Below, in pieces: positions 1-8,136 of a stretch of DNA of 64,000 bases. Location of the stretch: NCBI GenBank assembly GCA_035762005.1, contig DASTQA010000024.1, positions 1-64,000 on the forward strand, read 5' to 3'. Both the position numbers and the translations under genes were made by a program. Each line of letters opens with the position of its first letter. Within the stretch, counting starts at the first letter, position 1. The DNA comes from JAIBJN01 sp035762005 (GTDB lineage: Bacteria > Actinomycetota > Thermoleophilia > Gaiellales > Gaiellaceae). The notes below the pieces were generated by a model, which was not told the DNA's origin, searched no databases, and worked only from the letters and a program-made list of their open reading frames with translations.

Positions 1-2
1 AG

Positions 3-557
3 ATCATCGTCGAGAACTACAACGAGTGCCTCCACTGTCCGACCGTCCATCCCGAGCTTGTCCGCGTCGTGCCGCTCTACCGCCACGGTGAGGTCGAGGA
101 CGCGTCGGGCTCAATCGGCAATCGGCTCGCGGAAGGGTTCACGTCGTTCACTCCGGCCGGCCAGTCTGGCCTGCCCCGGTTGCCCGGGCTCGACGACTCC
201 GACGCGGTTTCCTTCTACGGCGTGACTTTGCTCCCGAACCTCATCGTGAACTACCACTCCGACGTCGTTTCGACCTTCCTCCTGATGCCGCGAGCACCAG
301 GAGAGACGTCCGTCGTCTGCCACTATCTCTTCCGGCCCGAGACGGTCTCCGACCCCGGCTTCGACCCCTCGGCGGTCGTCGATTTCCGCCACTTGCTCGC
401 ACAGCAGGACTGGGCGGTGTGCGAGCGGGCCCAGCTGGGCGTCGCGTCGCGGGCGTTCGCAGCCGGCGGCGTGTTGCCCTACCGGGATCGATACGTGCAC
501 GTGTTCCACCGGCAGTACACGGCCCTGCGCGACTCCAGCAGACCCGCGCCGCCGTAG
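3..557 (+). CDS. Rieske ring-hydroxylating oxygenase large subunit, C-terminal part (partial at left edge)
   Basis: The frame is open from base 3 to the TAG at 555-557, so the N-terminal Rieske domain lies outside the window. The first visible residues contain the mononuclear-iron signature NECLHCPTVH, in which two histidines four residues apart (HCPTVH) are ligands; an aspartate in QQDWAVCE near residue 135 fits the third ligand. Aromatic-ring or related oxygenases of this family add oxygen to substrates using electrons from a ferredoxin. The substrate cannot be told. It lies beside a tRNA fragment, so it may belong to an integrated segment. Confidence 0.85.
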   Translation: MIVENYNECLHCPTVHPELVRVVPLYRHGEVEDASGSIGNRLAEGFTSFTPAGQSGLPRLPGLDDSDAVSFYGVTLLPNLIVNYHSDVVSTFLLMPRAPGETSVVCHYLFRPETVSDPGFDPSAVVDFRHLLAQQDWAVCERAQLGVASRAFAAGGVLPYRDRYVHVFHRQYTALRDSSRPAPP

Positions 558-592
558 CGGGGCGCACGCGCAGATACGCTGGAGCTGCGAGG

Positions 593-616
593 GAACTTGG
601 TACCGAACTTGGTACC
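593..616. repeat. tandem 12-bp direct repeat next to the tRNA fragment
   Basis: GAACTTGGTACC occurs twice head to tail (593-604, 605-616). A second short direct repeat, AGCGCAC, follows at 623-629 and 633-639. Repeats of this kind close to an att site can be arm-type integrase binding sites; that role is inference. Confidence 0.6.
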
Positions 617-704
617 GATCTGAGCGCACTTCAGCGCACCCGAGCGGACAAGAATCGGCCGCACTTCTACCCGCGCGCACGCGAAGGAATCGGCTGCCCT
701 AGAC

Positions 705-746
705 CTCTTAATCCCAAGGTCGAAGGTTCGAATCCTTCACGGCCCA
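705..746 (+). other. 3' fragment of tRNA-Lys(CTT), probable attachment-site scar
   Basis: The segment reads as the 3' half of a tRNA: anticodon loop CTCTTAA (705-711, anticodon CTT), 3' anticodon-stem strand TCCCA, variable loop AGGTC, T arm GAAGG-TTCGAAT-CCTTC (722-738), acceptor strand ACGGCCC (739-745) and discriminator A. The complementary 5' half (expected to begin GGGCCGT with a D arm) is absent upstream, and CCA is not encoded. Similarity begins at the anticodon loop, a known crossover position for tyrosine integrases. It is best read as the displaced tRNA end left by an integrated element. The remaining 558-788 sequence holds no gene I can support. Confidence 0.75.
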
Positions 747-788
747 TCAGGAACGTCGGGTCTGTGGCGGCGGTGTGTCGGCGCCCTT

Positions 789-2774
789 TCAGAGCCGGAC
801 GAGCACCGGGCCGGGCTGCACCCACAGGAGCTCGACGCGGTTGGCTCCCTGGCGGAGCGACGACTCGGGGACGAGGACGGAGAACCGCTCCTCGCCGCCC
901 GCGGCGTAGCTTCGCGCGACGGCGACGATCCGGCCGCCGAGCGCGACCGCGAGGCTTCGCCCCGCGCCGCCGCCGCCCGTGATCGTCCCGGTCAGCCGCG
1001 CCGGGATCACGTCGGAGCCGAGGTCGACCGCCGCGAGCTCCTCGGCCCGGTCGAGCTCCGCACGTGCCTCCCCGGCCGGATTCACGGTCAGCTCGTCGAC
1101 GCTCCTCCCCAGGAGCCCGGCATTCGGCCCGATCCCGTAGAGGCCGGAACCGAAGAGCGCCGCCTGCCGACGCAGGGATGCGTCCCGGCGCGTCACCAGG
1201 GCCTGCGGGTCGGCGGTGAACCTCCCCTCGTCGCCGACGAAGAGGAACGCCTCCCGCGCCTGCTCCGCGAACAGCGACGTTCCCTCGACGGGCCACGGAA
1301 CGTCGACGTCGAGGACGTCGGCGACGGTCGGGAGGACGTCGATCGTCTGGACGGGCTCGTCGGCGACGCGAGCCGCTTCCCGGCCCGGGCGCTTCACGAG
1401 CAGCGGCACGAACGCGACGTCGTCGAGATTCGCGTCGCGGAAGGCGCGGCGCCGCTCCCCGGGGCGGAAGCTCACCCCGTGATCGGCGACGACGACGAGG
1501 AGCGCCCGCTCGTAGAGCCCGACGGCGCGGAGGCGGCGGACGAGGTCGCCGAGGAGGCGATCGGCGAAGCCGAGCTGGAGCAGGTAGCGCTGGTAGGCCT
1601 GCTCGACGAGGAACTCGTCGTCGCTCCAGCCGCCCGTCTCGAAGCCGGGCACGTCCCCGCCCGCGTAGCGACGCCCGGAGGGCAGGAACTCCCAGGGGAG
1701 GTGCGGGAGCATGACGTGGGCGAAGGCGAGGAGCGGCCGGTCACCGCCGTCGAGGGAGGCGAGGAAGCTCTCGAAGGCCGAGATTCGCCTGCGCGTCCGC
1801 TCGTGTGAGCTCTCGAGGAACGCGCCCCACGTGTTCGAGACGGAGGGCAGCCGTCCGCGGAGGTCGCGCGGAAGCACGAGGTGCGGGTAGAGGACGCCGA
1901 CGTCCGAGAGGAGCGACTCCATCCGCCGCGGGAACGGGCGCCGCACGACGTCCGGGCAGAGGCCGCGCGGGCAGAGTTGCGTCAGGGACTCGAACACCGC
2001 CAGGCGGTGGCTGCCGCCGAGGAGCGTGAAGAGGTTGTCGGGATGCTCTGAGAAGATCGGGAGCCGCCCGTGCTCGGAGTAGAGCCCGGTGAGGATCGCG
2101 GGGACGGCGTGGACCGTCCAGGCGTCGACCGTGGCGGCGTTGCGAAACCACGTCGAGTCGCGGGCGAGCGCGGCAAAGCTCGGGTAGCGCTCGGCGTCGA
2201 TCCCGCCGCGCTCGTCGAGGAGCGAGGTCGTCGAGATCTCGTCGAAGACGACGACGACCACCGGCGTCCGCGAGCTCGACCCGTGCACGCGCGGCTCGGG
2301 CTCCCGCTCGAGGACGAGCGTCCCCACGGGCGAGGAGAGGAGGAACAGGGCGAGGAAGACGAGCGGCGCGACGGCGAGCACGGTCAGCAGCGACCGCACG
2401 GGCGCGAGGCGCGCGTAGGCGAGCGCCGCGACGAGGCCGGCCAGCGCTGCAGCCGGGAGGAGGACGGCGCTCGAGCGGTCGGCCACCTCGGTCGCGGCCT
2501 GCAGGACGAGGAGGCCGCTGAGGGCGGCCACGGCCGTGAGGTGGAGCGCGCGCGCGAGGCGGCCGTCGATCAGCGCCGCGAGCGCCTCGAGCCCGACGAG
2601 GACGGCGGGCGGGACGAGGACGATCCCGACCGCGAACGCGAGGATGTCCCAGCGCGTCGAGTCGCGGACGGCGAAGAACTCGGCGCTCTCGCCGAGGACG
2701 TCGAAGAGCGGCTGGGCCACCGCCAGGCCCCAGAGGGCCCCGAGGTGGAGGCCGGGCCGGACGGCTCTGCGCAC
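789..2774 (-). CDS. Membrane-anchored sulfatase / phosphoglycerol-transferase-type enzyme (alkaline phosphatase superfamily)
   Basis: 661 aa. Residues 1 to about 170 carry several hydrophobic segments (membrane domain). The catalytic domain follows, with a metal-binding Asp in VVVFDEIS, a TVHAVPAILTG motif whose Thr sits where sulfatases have the Cys/Ser nucleophile, and a late VVADHGVSF metal site. A Thr nucleophile is typical of lipoteichoic-acid-synthase and phosphoethanolamine-transferase relatives rather than true sulfatases, so a role in modifying an envelope polymer or lipid is likely but unproven. The active domain would face outside. It is divergent from the LLM oxidoreductase gene; 2775-2908 is the promoter region. 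Confidence 0.8.
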   Translation of the reverse strand: MRRAVRPGLHLGALWGLAVAQPLFDVLGESAEFFAVRDSTRWDILAFAVGIVLVPPAVLVGLEALAALIDGRLARALHLTAVAALSGLLVLQAATEVADRSSAVLLPAAALAGLVAALAYARLAPVRSLLTVLAVAPLVFLALFLLSSPVGTLVLEREPEPRVHGSSSRTPVVVVVFDEISTTSLLDERGGIDAERYPSFAALARDSTWFRNAATVDAWTVHAVPAILTGLYSEHGRLPIFSEHPDNLFTLLGGSHRLAVFESLTQLCPRGLCPDVVRRPFPRRMESLLSDVGVLYPHLVLPRDLRGRLPSVSNTWGAFLESSHERTRRRISAFESFLASLDGGDRPLLAFAHVMLPHLPWEFLPSGRRYAGGDVPGFETGGWSDDEFLVEQAYQRYLLQLGFADRLLGDLVRRLRAVGLYERALLVVVADHGVSFRPGERRRAFRDANLDDVAFVPLLVKRPGREAARVADEPVQTIDVLPTVADVLDVDVPWPVEGTSLFAEQAREAFLFVGDEGRFTADPQALVTRRDASLRRQAALFGSGLYGIGPNAGLLGRSVDELTVNPAGEARAELDRAEELAAVDLGSDVIPARLTGTITGGGGAGRSLAVALGGRIVAVARSYAAGGEERFSVLVPESSLRQGANRVELLWVQPGPVLVRL

Positions 2775-2908
2775 GCGGGCGGGCGGGCGGGTCTTTCGGG
2801 CTCCGTCGTCCAGAGGACGTAGACGGTACTCCTCTCCGGTCCCGTCCAGGTCGGCGGCGTGCGACGGTCCGATGTGGCGGTGGGGCGCGGTCGGGGTATA
2901 TGCCCCGG

Positions 2909-3865
2909 ATGGCTGCGATCGGGTTCCACGCCTCGCACGAGCAGGTTCCGCCGAGCGAGCTCCTGACGGCCGCCCGGGAGGCGGAGGCGGCCGGCTTCGG
3001 TCGCGCCATGTGCTCGGATCACTTCTCGCCCTGGAGCCGGCGGCAGGGCGAGTCCGGGTTCGCGTGGTCCTGGCTGGGGGCGGCGCTCCAGGCCACCGGC
3101 CTGCCGTTCGGCGTCGTGACGGCGCCGGGTCAGCGCTACCACCCCGCGCTGATCGCGCAGGCCGCCGCCACGCTCGCGGAGCTCTTCCCGGAGCGGTTCT
3201 GGCTGGCGCTCGGGTCGGGCGAGTTCGCGAACGAGCACATCACGGGCGACCCCTGGCCGGACAAGCGCCGCCGCAACGCCCGCCTCGGCGAGTGCGTCGC
3301 GGTGATCAGGGCGCTGCTCGCCGGCGAGGAGGTCGATCACGACGGTCTCGTCCGGGTCGACCGGGCCCGGCTCTGGACGCTTCCGCCGTCGCCGCCGCGG
3401 CTCTTCGGCGCCGCGGTCAGCGCGGAGACGGCCGACTGGGTCGGCGGCTGGGCGGACGGGCTGATCACGGTCTACCAGCCGCACGACGCGCTGCGGCGGG
3501 TCCTCGACTCGTTCCGCGCGGGCGGCGGGGAGGGCAAGCCCGCGGCGCTCCAGGTGCATCTCTCCTGGGCTCCGAGCGAGGAGGAGGCCCTGGCCATCGC
3601 CTATGACCAGTGGCGGACGAACGTCTTCGGTCCGCCGCTCGCCTGGGACCTCGCCACGGTCGAGCAGTTCGACCAGGCGGCCCGCCACGTCCGTCCCGAG
3701 GACGTGCGCGAGGCCGTCCTCGTCTCCGCCGACCTCGGACGCCAGGCGGCCTGGCTCCGCGAGCTCGCCGACCTCGGCTTCGACGAGCTCTACCTGCACC
3801 ACGTCGGGCGCGAGCAGCGGGCGTTCCTCGACGCGTTCGGCACGGAGGTGCTTCCCCGGCTGTGA
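2909..3865 (+). CDS. LLM-class flavin oxidoreductase (TIGR03885-like, probably non-F420)
   Basis: 318 aa with the bacterial-luciferase-like TIM barrel. IGFHASHEQ at the N terminus and the GSGEFANEHITG segment resemble the TIGR03885 group of luciferase-like monooxygenases. The ATG at 2909 is preferred over that at 2900 because a TATATG box (2897-2902) lies exactly six bases upstream, the spacing seen at other probable leaderless starts here, and no Shine-Dalgarno is visible. Its stop overlaps the GTG of the GH13 gene by four bases, so the two are probably co-translated. Substrate unknown. Confidence 0.82.
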   Translation: MAAIGFHASHEQVPPSELLTAAREAEAAGFGRAMCSDHFSPWSRRQGESGFAWSWLGAALQATGLPFGVVTAPGQRYHPALIAQAAATLAELFPERFWLALGSGEFANEHITGDPWPDKRRRNARLGECVAVIRALLAGEEVDHDGLVRVDRARLWTLPPSPPRLFGAAVSAETADWVGGWADGLITVYQPHDALRRVLDSFRAGGGEGKPAALQVHLSWAPSEEEALAIAYDQWRTNVFGPPLAWDLATVEQFDQAARHVRPEDVREAVLVSADLGRQAAWLRELADLGFDELYLHHVGREQRAFLDAFGTEVLPRL

Positions 3866-5520
3866 GCCGCAAGCGGACGAGCGACCTCTGGTGGAAGAAC
3901 GCGATCGTCTACTGCCTCGACGTCGAGACGTTCCTCGACGCCGACGGCGACGGCTGCGGCGACATCCTCGGTCTCACCGAGCGGCTCGACTACCTGGCCG
4001 GGCTCGGCGTGACGTGCGTCTGGCTCATGCCCTTCTACCCCTCGCCCAGGCGCGACGACGGCTACGACGTCACCGACTTCTACGGCATCGACGGGCGGCT
4101 CGGGACGCCGGGCGACTTCGCCGAGCTGGTCCGCACCGCGCGCGACCGCGGCATCCGCGTGATCGCCGACGTCGTGCTGAACCACACCTCGGACGAGCAT
4201 CCCTGGTTCCGGTCGGCTCGCTCCGGACGCGACTCTCCGTACCACGACTTCTACGTCTGGGCGGACGAGCGGCCGGAACAGCACGCGGACGAGGTCGTCT
4301 TCCCCGACAAGGAGGACTCGAACTGGGACTGGGACGACGCCGCCGGGCGGTGGTACATGCACCGGTTCTACCGCCACCAGCCGGAGCTGAACGTCGCGAA
4401 CCCGGAGGTGCGCGACGAGCTCGCCCAGGTTCTCGGCTACTGGCTCGAGCAGGGACTCGCCGGGTTCCGCGTCGACGCGGTGCCGTTCCTGCTCGAGCCG
4501 GCCGGGCTGCCGGAAGGAGCGATCGTCGACCCGCACGAGCTGCTGCGCGACCTGCGCCGGTACGTCGGCCGCCGCCGCGGCGACGCGACGCTGCTCGGCG
4601 AGGTCAACCTGCCGCCCGGGGAACTGCGGAAGTTCTTCGGGGACGAGGACGGCGACGAGCTGCAGATGTGCTTCAGCTTCCCTCTCAACCAGGCGATGTA
4701 CCTCGCGCTCGCGCGCGGCGACGCGGGCCCGCTCGCGGCCGCGCTGCGCGCGCTGCCGGAGATCCCCGAGGACTGCCAGTGGGCCAATTTCGTCCGCAAC
4801 CACGACGAGCTGACGCTCGACCAGCTCTCGGACGCCGAGCGGGCCGAGGCGTTCGCCGCCTTCGGCCCAGAGGAGCGCCACCAGCTCTTCGGGCGCGGGC
4901 TTCGCCGGCGGCTGCCGACGATGCTCGAGGGCGACCGGGAGCGGATCCGCCTGGTCTACAGCCTCGCCTTCTCGTTGCCCGGCACGCCCGTCCTCTTCTA
5001 CGGCGAGGAGATCGGCATGGCCGAGAACCTCGAGATCGAGGGCCGCATGAGCGTCCGGGCGCCGATGCAGTGGTCGGCGGAGGAGCACGGCGGGTTCACG
5101 ACGGGCCGCGAGCCCGTCCGCCCGGTCGTCGCCGAGCCGGGGTGGGGCCCCGAGGACGTGAACGTCGCGCACCAGCGCCGCGAGGACGATTCCCTGCTGA
5201 ACTGGATGGAGCGGTTGATCCGGCGGCGGCGCGAGTGCCCCGAGATCGGGTGGGGCCGGTGCACCGTCCTCGACGTCGCGGAGCCGGCGATCCTCGCGCA
5301 TCGGTGCGACTGGGACGGGAACGTGATCCTGGCCGTCCACTCGTTCTCGGCCTCGCCGCTCGAGGTCGAGGTGCCCGTTGCCGGGGCCGAGAGCGCCGTC
5401 GACCTCTTCGCCGAAGAGGAGCTCCGACCGCGTGGCGACGGCACGCTCACGGTCGCGCTCGGGCGCTACGGCCACCGCTGGCTGCGCCTCCGCGAGCGCG
5501 GTCAGCGCCTGCCGCCCTAG
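3862..5520 (+). CDS. GH13 alpha-amylase-family enzyme, trehalose-synthase-like
   Basis: 552 aa from GTG 3862, which overlaps the upstream TGA (GTGA). The start region DLWWKNAIVYCLDVETFLD is typical of maltose alpha-D-glucosyltransferase/trehalose synthase relatives. The GH13 regions are intact: DVVLNHTSD, then GFRVDAV with nucleophile Asp205, LLGEVN with acid/base Glu247 and RNHDE with Asp315. A C-terminal beta domain follows from about residue 470. No signal peptide, so it is cytoplasmic; interconversion of maltose and trehalose or glycogen-linked metabolism is the likely role. The earlier ATG codons in this frame lie inside the LLM gene and were rejected. Confidence 0.87.
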   Translation: MSRKRTSDLWWKNAIVYCLDVETFLDADGDGCGDILGLTERLDYLAGLGVTCVWLMPFYPSPRRDDGYDVTDFYGIDGRLGTPGDFAELVRTARDRGIRVIADVVLNHTSDEHPWFRSARSGRDSPYHDFYVWADERPEQHADEVVFPDKEDSNWDWDDAAGRWYMHRFYRHQPELNVANPEVRDELAQVLGYWLEQGLAGFRVDAVPFLLEPAGLPEGAIVDPHELLRDLRRYVGRRRGDATLLGEVNLPPGELRKFFGDEDGDELQMCFSFPLNQAMYLALARGDAGPLAAALRALPEIPEDCQWANFVRNHDELTLDQLSDAERAEAFAAFGPEERHQLFGRGLRRRLPTMLEGDRERIRLVYSLAFSLPGTPVLFYGEEIGMAENLEIEGRMSVRAPMQWSAEEHGGFTTGREPVRPVVAEPGWGPEDVNVAHQRREDDSLLNWMERLIRRRRECPEIGWGRCTVLDVAEPAILAHRCDWDGNVILAVHSFSASPLEVEVPVAGAESAVDLFAEEELRPRGDGTLTVALGRYGHRWLRLRERGQRLPP

Positions 5521-5552
5521 CGGACGGCCGGCCGGGCGAAGGCGCCGTTCGG

Positions 5553-5584
5553 CAGGGGCCGCGGCCGGGGGACCGCGGCCCCTG
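5553..5584. terminator. Hairpin terminator between convergent genes
   Basis: Perfect 12-bp stem CAGGGGCCGCGG / CCGCGGCCCCTG with an 8-base loop, between the ends of the GH13 gene and the minus-strand membrane protein. It could serve both directions. Confidence 0.7.
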
Positions 5585-5595
5585 CGGTCGGTCCG

Positions 5596-6311
5596 CTACT
5601 CGTGCGGCGGCAGGTACGTGTCCGTCTCGTAGCTGTGCAGGACGGCGGTCGTGTGCATCGTCATGTGGACGACCGGCGCTCCGAGCGGGTTGAGCGTCAG
5701 GAGCGTCGGCGCGCCCCAGACGACAGCGCCGCTCAGCGGCTTCCGCATCTCCTCCGACCGGAACTGGCTGTAGCCGGCGTGGTACACCGCGGTCATCGCC
5801 AGCGAGGCGAGGAGCGCGACGAGCCCGACGGCGATCGTCCCGGCGACCCGCTGCCGCATCCTCGTTCCGGCGAACATGGCGAACACGGCCAGGATGGGGA
5901 ACGCGGAGAGCAGGAGCCCGTCCGCGAACCCGTAGACGAGGCCGCGCCAGACGACAGCGCCGACGAGCTCGAGCCCGTCCGGCCGGGCGGTCGCGTCCTC
6001 CGTCCGGAGGACGATCAGCGCGACGATTCCGGCGAACACCGCTCCCAGCGCGAGTGCGAGCGGCAGGCGGCGGCGCGCCATCGCAACCGGCGACTGCCCG
6101 GTCGACCTCGCCCAGAGGGCGACGAAGGCGACGACGACGACCGCGTAGACGGCGTAGAAGCCGTCCCTGGGGACGGCGAGGACGTCGGCGAAGAGGAACG
6201 GCACCGTGAACCCGAGGACGAGCCCCCCGCGAGCCAGCCGAGCTGCGTGTGGACGGCCGCGGGGAGACGGTCGGGCAACCGAAGGTGTCTCTCGATCGCC
6301 TGCGTGCCCAT
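5596..6311 (-). CDS. Uncharacterised membrane protein, apparently frameshifted near its N terminus
   Basis: The long frame (stop at 5596) gives a membrane protein with about five hydrophobic segments and a His-rich end (HMTMHTTAVLHSYETD); I do not recognise the family. Its only in-frame start is a GTG at 6204, in the middle of a hydrophobic helix. Upstream, in another frame, an ATG at 6311 with an excellent ribosome-binding site begins MGTQAIERHLRLP and runs to a six-C tract (6223-6228). Adding one base there joins it to GLVLGFTVPFLFAD in the main frame and restores a full first helix (about 238 aa). Either a sequencing error, a real inactivating frameshift or a -1 slippage. Confidence 0.65.
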
Positions 6312-6312
6312 G

Positions 6313-6326
6313 GGATCACCTCCTTT
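6313..6326 (-). promoter_or_regulatory. Extended Shine-Dalgarno sequence
   Basis: The minus strand reads AAAGGAGGTGATCC seven bases upstream of ATG 6311. This matches the full 3' tail of 16S rRNA over 14 bases and fixes the true start of the frameshifted gene. From 6327 to 6480 I see no gene. Confidence 0.75.
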
Positions 6327-6480
6327 CCGCGCAGCCTCGCCCGCCGCGCGGGCGGGCACATCAGGGGACTCGCCGATCCGCCGCGGAACTTCTACGGAGA
6401 CGGGATCGGCGGCGCCACCGGATGCGCGCCAGAGGCCGAGGGCCGACCGCGAGCTGACTCTCACCGAGGGAGGTGTGGGC

Positions 6481-7482
6481 TCAGCGCGCCCAGGCGGCGG
6501 CCGCCTCGTGGGCGGCGCCCCTCGTCAGCCGCCGCTTGGCCGTGCCGTCGGGGCGGGTCGTCCAGACGTCGTTGCTCCCGTTCGTGAAGCGGGTGAAGGC
6601 GATCCGGGCGCCGCCGGGCGACCAGAGGGGGCCCGTGTCGTCGACGTCGTTCCGGGTCAGGCGCCTGAGGCGCGTCCCGTCGGCGCGCACGACGTAGAGC
6701 TCGCGGTCGCCGCCGCCCCAGGCGGCGAAGGCGAGCCGCGTGCCGTCCGGAGACCAGGCCGGGGGGCCGAGGTGGCCCGTCGCGCTCACGAGGCGCCGCT
6801 TCTCGGTGCCGTCGGGGCGCATGAGCCAGAGCTGCCCGCCGCTCGGCCGGCTGCGGATCCAGGCGATCCGGCCCGTCGGGCCCCAGGCGGCGCCGTGGTC
6901 CTCCGCGCGGCTCGAGGTCAGCCGGCGCAGCCCCCGCCCCTCGGCGCCGACGACGTAGATCTCTGGATTGTCCCCGCCGACGTAGCGGACGAAGGCGAGC
7001 CGTCTCCCCGACGGGGCCCACGCGGGCCCGGCGTCGTCGACGCCGTTGTGCGTGAGGCGGCGCCGGCCCGTCCCGTCGCTCCCGATGACGACGACCTCGA
7101 AGCTCCCGACGGCCCGGCCGGCTTCGAAGGCGACGAGCCCGCCGCGGGGCGCCCAGGCGGGGTTGGCCTCGGCGAGGGCGGAGCGCGTCAGGCGCGTGAG
7201 CCCCGTGCCGTCGGCGTCCACGCGGTAGAGCTCGTCGCGGCCGTCGAGGCGTCGGCGGACGAAGATCGCCCGGCTCCCGCCCGGCGCGAGCGTGGGGCTG
7301 ACGTCGTCGACGCTCCCCGAGGTGAGGCGCTCCTTGTCGGAGCCGTCGCCGTCCATCACCCAGACGTGCGAGGAGGACGCGCCCTGGCTCGTGTAGGCGA
7401 TCGTCGTCGCGCCGGCCGCAGCGGACACGGCGAGCCCTGCCGCACAGGCGACCGCTGCTGGGAGCCGCTTGGAGCCTGGCAC
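6481..7482 (-). CDS. TolB-like beta-propeller protein with signal peptide
   Basis: 333 aa from GTG 7482, which has GGAGGAGAGG just upstream. The N terminus (PGSKRLPAAVACAAGLAV) is a signal peptide, so the protein is exported. The rest is a run of about seven PD40/WD40-like repeats, each with a PAWSPDGTRLAF-type core, as in TolB and DPP-IV propellers. No catalytic domain follows, so it is probably a binding or scaffolding protein. An ATG 27 bases upstream of the chosen GTG lacks a binding site. Confidence 0.78.
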   Translation of the reverse strand: MPGSKRLPAAVACAAGLAVSAAAGATTIAYTSQGASSSHVWVMDGDGSDKERLTSGSVDDVSPTLAPGGSRAIFVRRRLDGRDELYRVDADGTGLTRLTRSALAEANPAWAPRGGLVAFEAGRAVGSFEVVVIGSDGTGRRRLTHNGVDDAGPAWAPSGRRLAFVRYVGGDNPEIYVVGAEGRGLRRLTSSRAEDHGAAWGPTGRIAWIRSRPSGGQLWLMRPDGTEKRRLVSATGHLGPPAWSPDGTRLAFAAWGGGDRELYVVRADGTRLRRLTRNDVDDTGPLWSPGGARIAFTRFTNGSNDVWTTRPDGTAKRRLTRGAAHEAAAAWAR

Positions 7483-7530
7483 GCCCTCTCCTCCCGGCGA
7501 GTGTCGCACCTCGCACGGCGCGCGGCAAGG

Positions 7531-7559
7531 CGGCGGGCGGGATCGCGTCCCGCCCGCCG
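7531..7559 (-). terminator. Hairpin terminator after the minus-strand usp gene
   Basis: 12-bp stem CGGCGGGCGGGA / TCCCGCCCGCCG with a 5-base loop, 20 bases beyond the stop codon of the UspA gene. Confidence 0.65.
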
Positions 7560-7578
7560 GGCCCGGCGGCGGCGGCTC

Positions 7579-8031
7579 TTAGACCGTCGCCTCGGCCGCG
7601 ACGTGCGAGCCGCGGACGATGAGCACGGGCCGCCTGGCATGCGTCATGACGCCCTGCGAGACGCTGCCGAGGAGGGTCGAGGCGAGCGCGCCGCGGCCGC
7701 GCGAGCCGATGACGATGAGGTCGGCGTCCTTGGCGTCCGCGAGCTGGACGATCGTCTCGACGGTGTTGCCCGAGATCCGCTCGAGCGCGAATGTCACGCC
7801 GGCCGTCTCGGCGGCGGCGGCAGCGTTCTGGAGCGCCGTCTCGCTCTCGTCGATCTCCTCGCGATGGGGGACCGCCGGCGCGGGGCCGAGCCGCGTCGTG
7901 ACGAACTCGTCGGCGGGTGTGACGTGGACGAACGTGACGTCCGCCCCCTGCTCGCTGGCGAGCTCGAGACCCACCTCGACCGCCTCCTGTGCCGGCGCCG
8001 AGCCGTCTGTCGCGATGACGATGGACTTCAT
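7579..8031 (-). CDS. UspA-family universal stress protein
   Basis: 150 aa, one Usp domain. The start IVIATDGSAPAQEA and the ATP-binding signature GSRGRGALASTLLGSVS are intact, which places it in the ATP-binding Usp group. ATG 8031 is preceded by AAAGGAGG at good spacing. It is divergent from the histidine kinase gene, with a TGCGG-type dyad at 8108-8122 between them. In mycobacteria such proteins are hallmark members of the DosR dormancy regulon. Confidence 0.92.
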   Translation of the reverse strand: MKSIVIATDGSAPAQEAVEVGLELASEQGADVTFVHVTPADEFVTTRLGPAPAVPHREEIDESETALQNAAAAAETAGVTFALERISGNTVETIVQLADAKDADLIVIGSRGRGALASTLLGSVSQGVMTHARRPVLIVRGSHVAAEATV

Positions 8032-8107
8032 GGCGTGCCTCCTTTGGTCGAGCACACGGTAGTCGCACGACCCGCGCCGCCCATCGGGGAAAGCGCTGCT
8101 CGTCCCG

Positions 8108-8122
8108 TGCGGTTTTCTGCGG
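8108..8122. promoter_or_regulatory. Candidate regulator site a (variant of the shared 15-bp dyad)
   Basis: TGCGGTTTTCTGCGG lies between the divergent usp (start 8031) and histidine kinase (start 8137) genes, directly upstream of the TACACT box. With a one-base gap it matches the better sites at 11603-11617 and 15835-15849. It is the weakest of the three. Confidence 0.45.
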
Positions 8123-8124
8123 AT

Positions 8125-8130
8125 TACACT
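8125..8130 (+). promoter_or_regulatory. -10 box TACACT of a probable leaderless promoter
   Basis: TACACT followed by exactly six bases and the ATG of the histidine kinase. There is no Shine-Dalgarno, so transcription probably begins at the start codon. Confidence 0.55.
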
Positions 8131-8136
8131 CGTGCC

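Noticed and set aside
667..1296. Minus-strand ORF ending in GREGFEPSTLGLR
   Set aside because: This peptide is the antisense translation of the tRNA-Lys fragment, and the rest is a shadow of the sulfatase gene.
5602..8136. Upstream extension of the histidine kinase frame
   Set aside because: The extension is antisense to three real minus-strand genes; the kinase begins at ATG 8137 behind a TACACT box.
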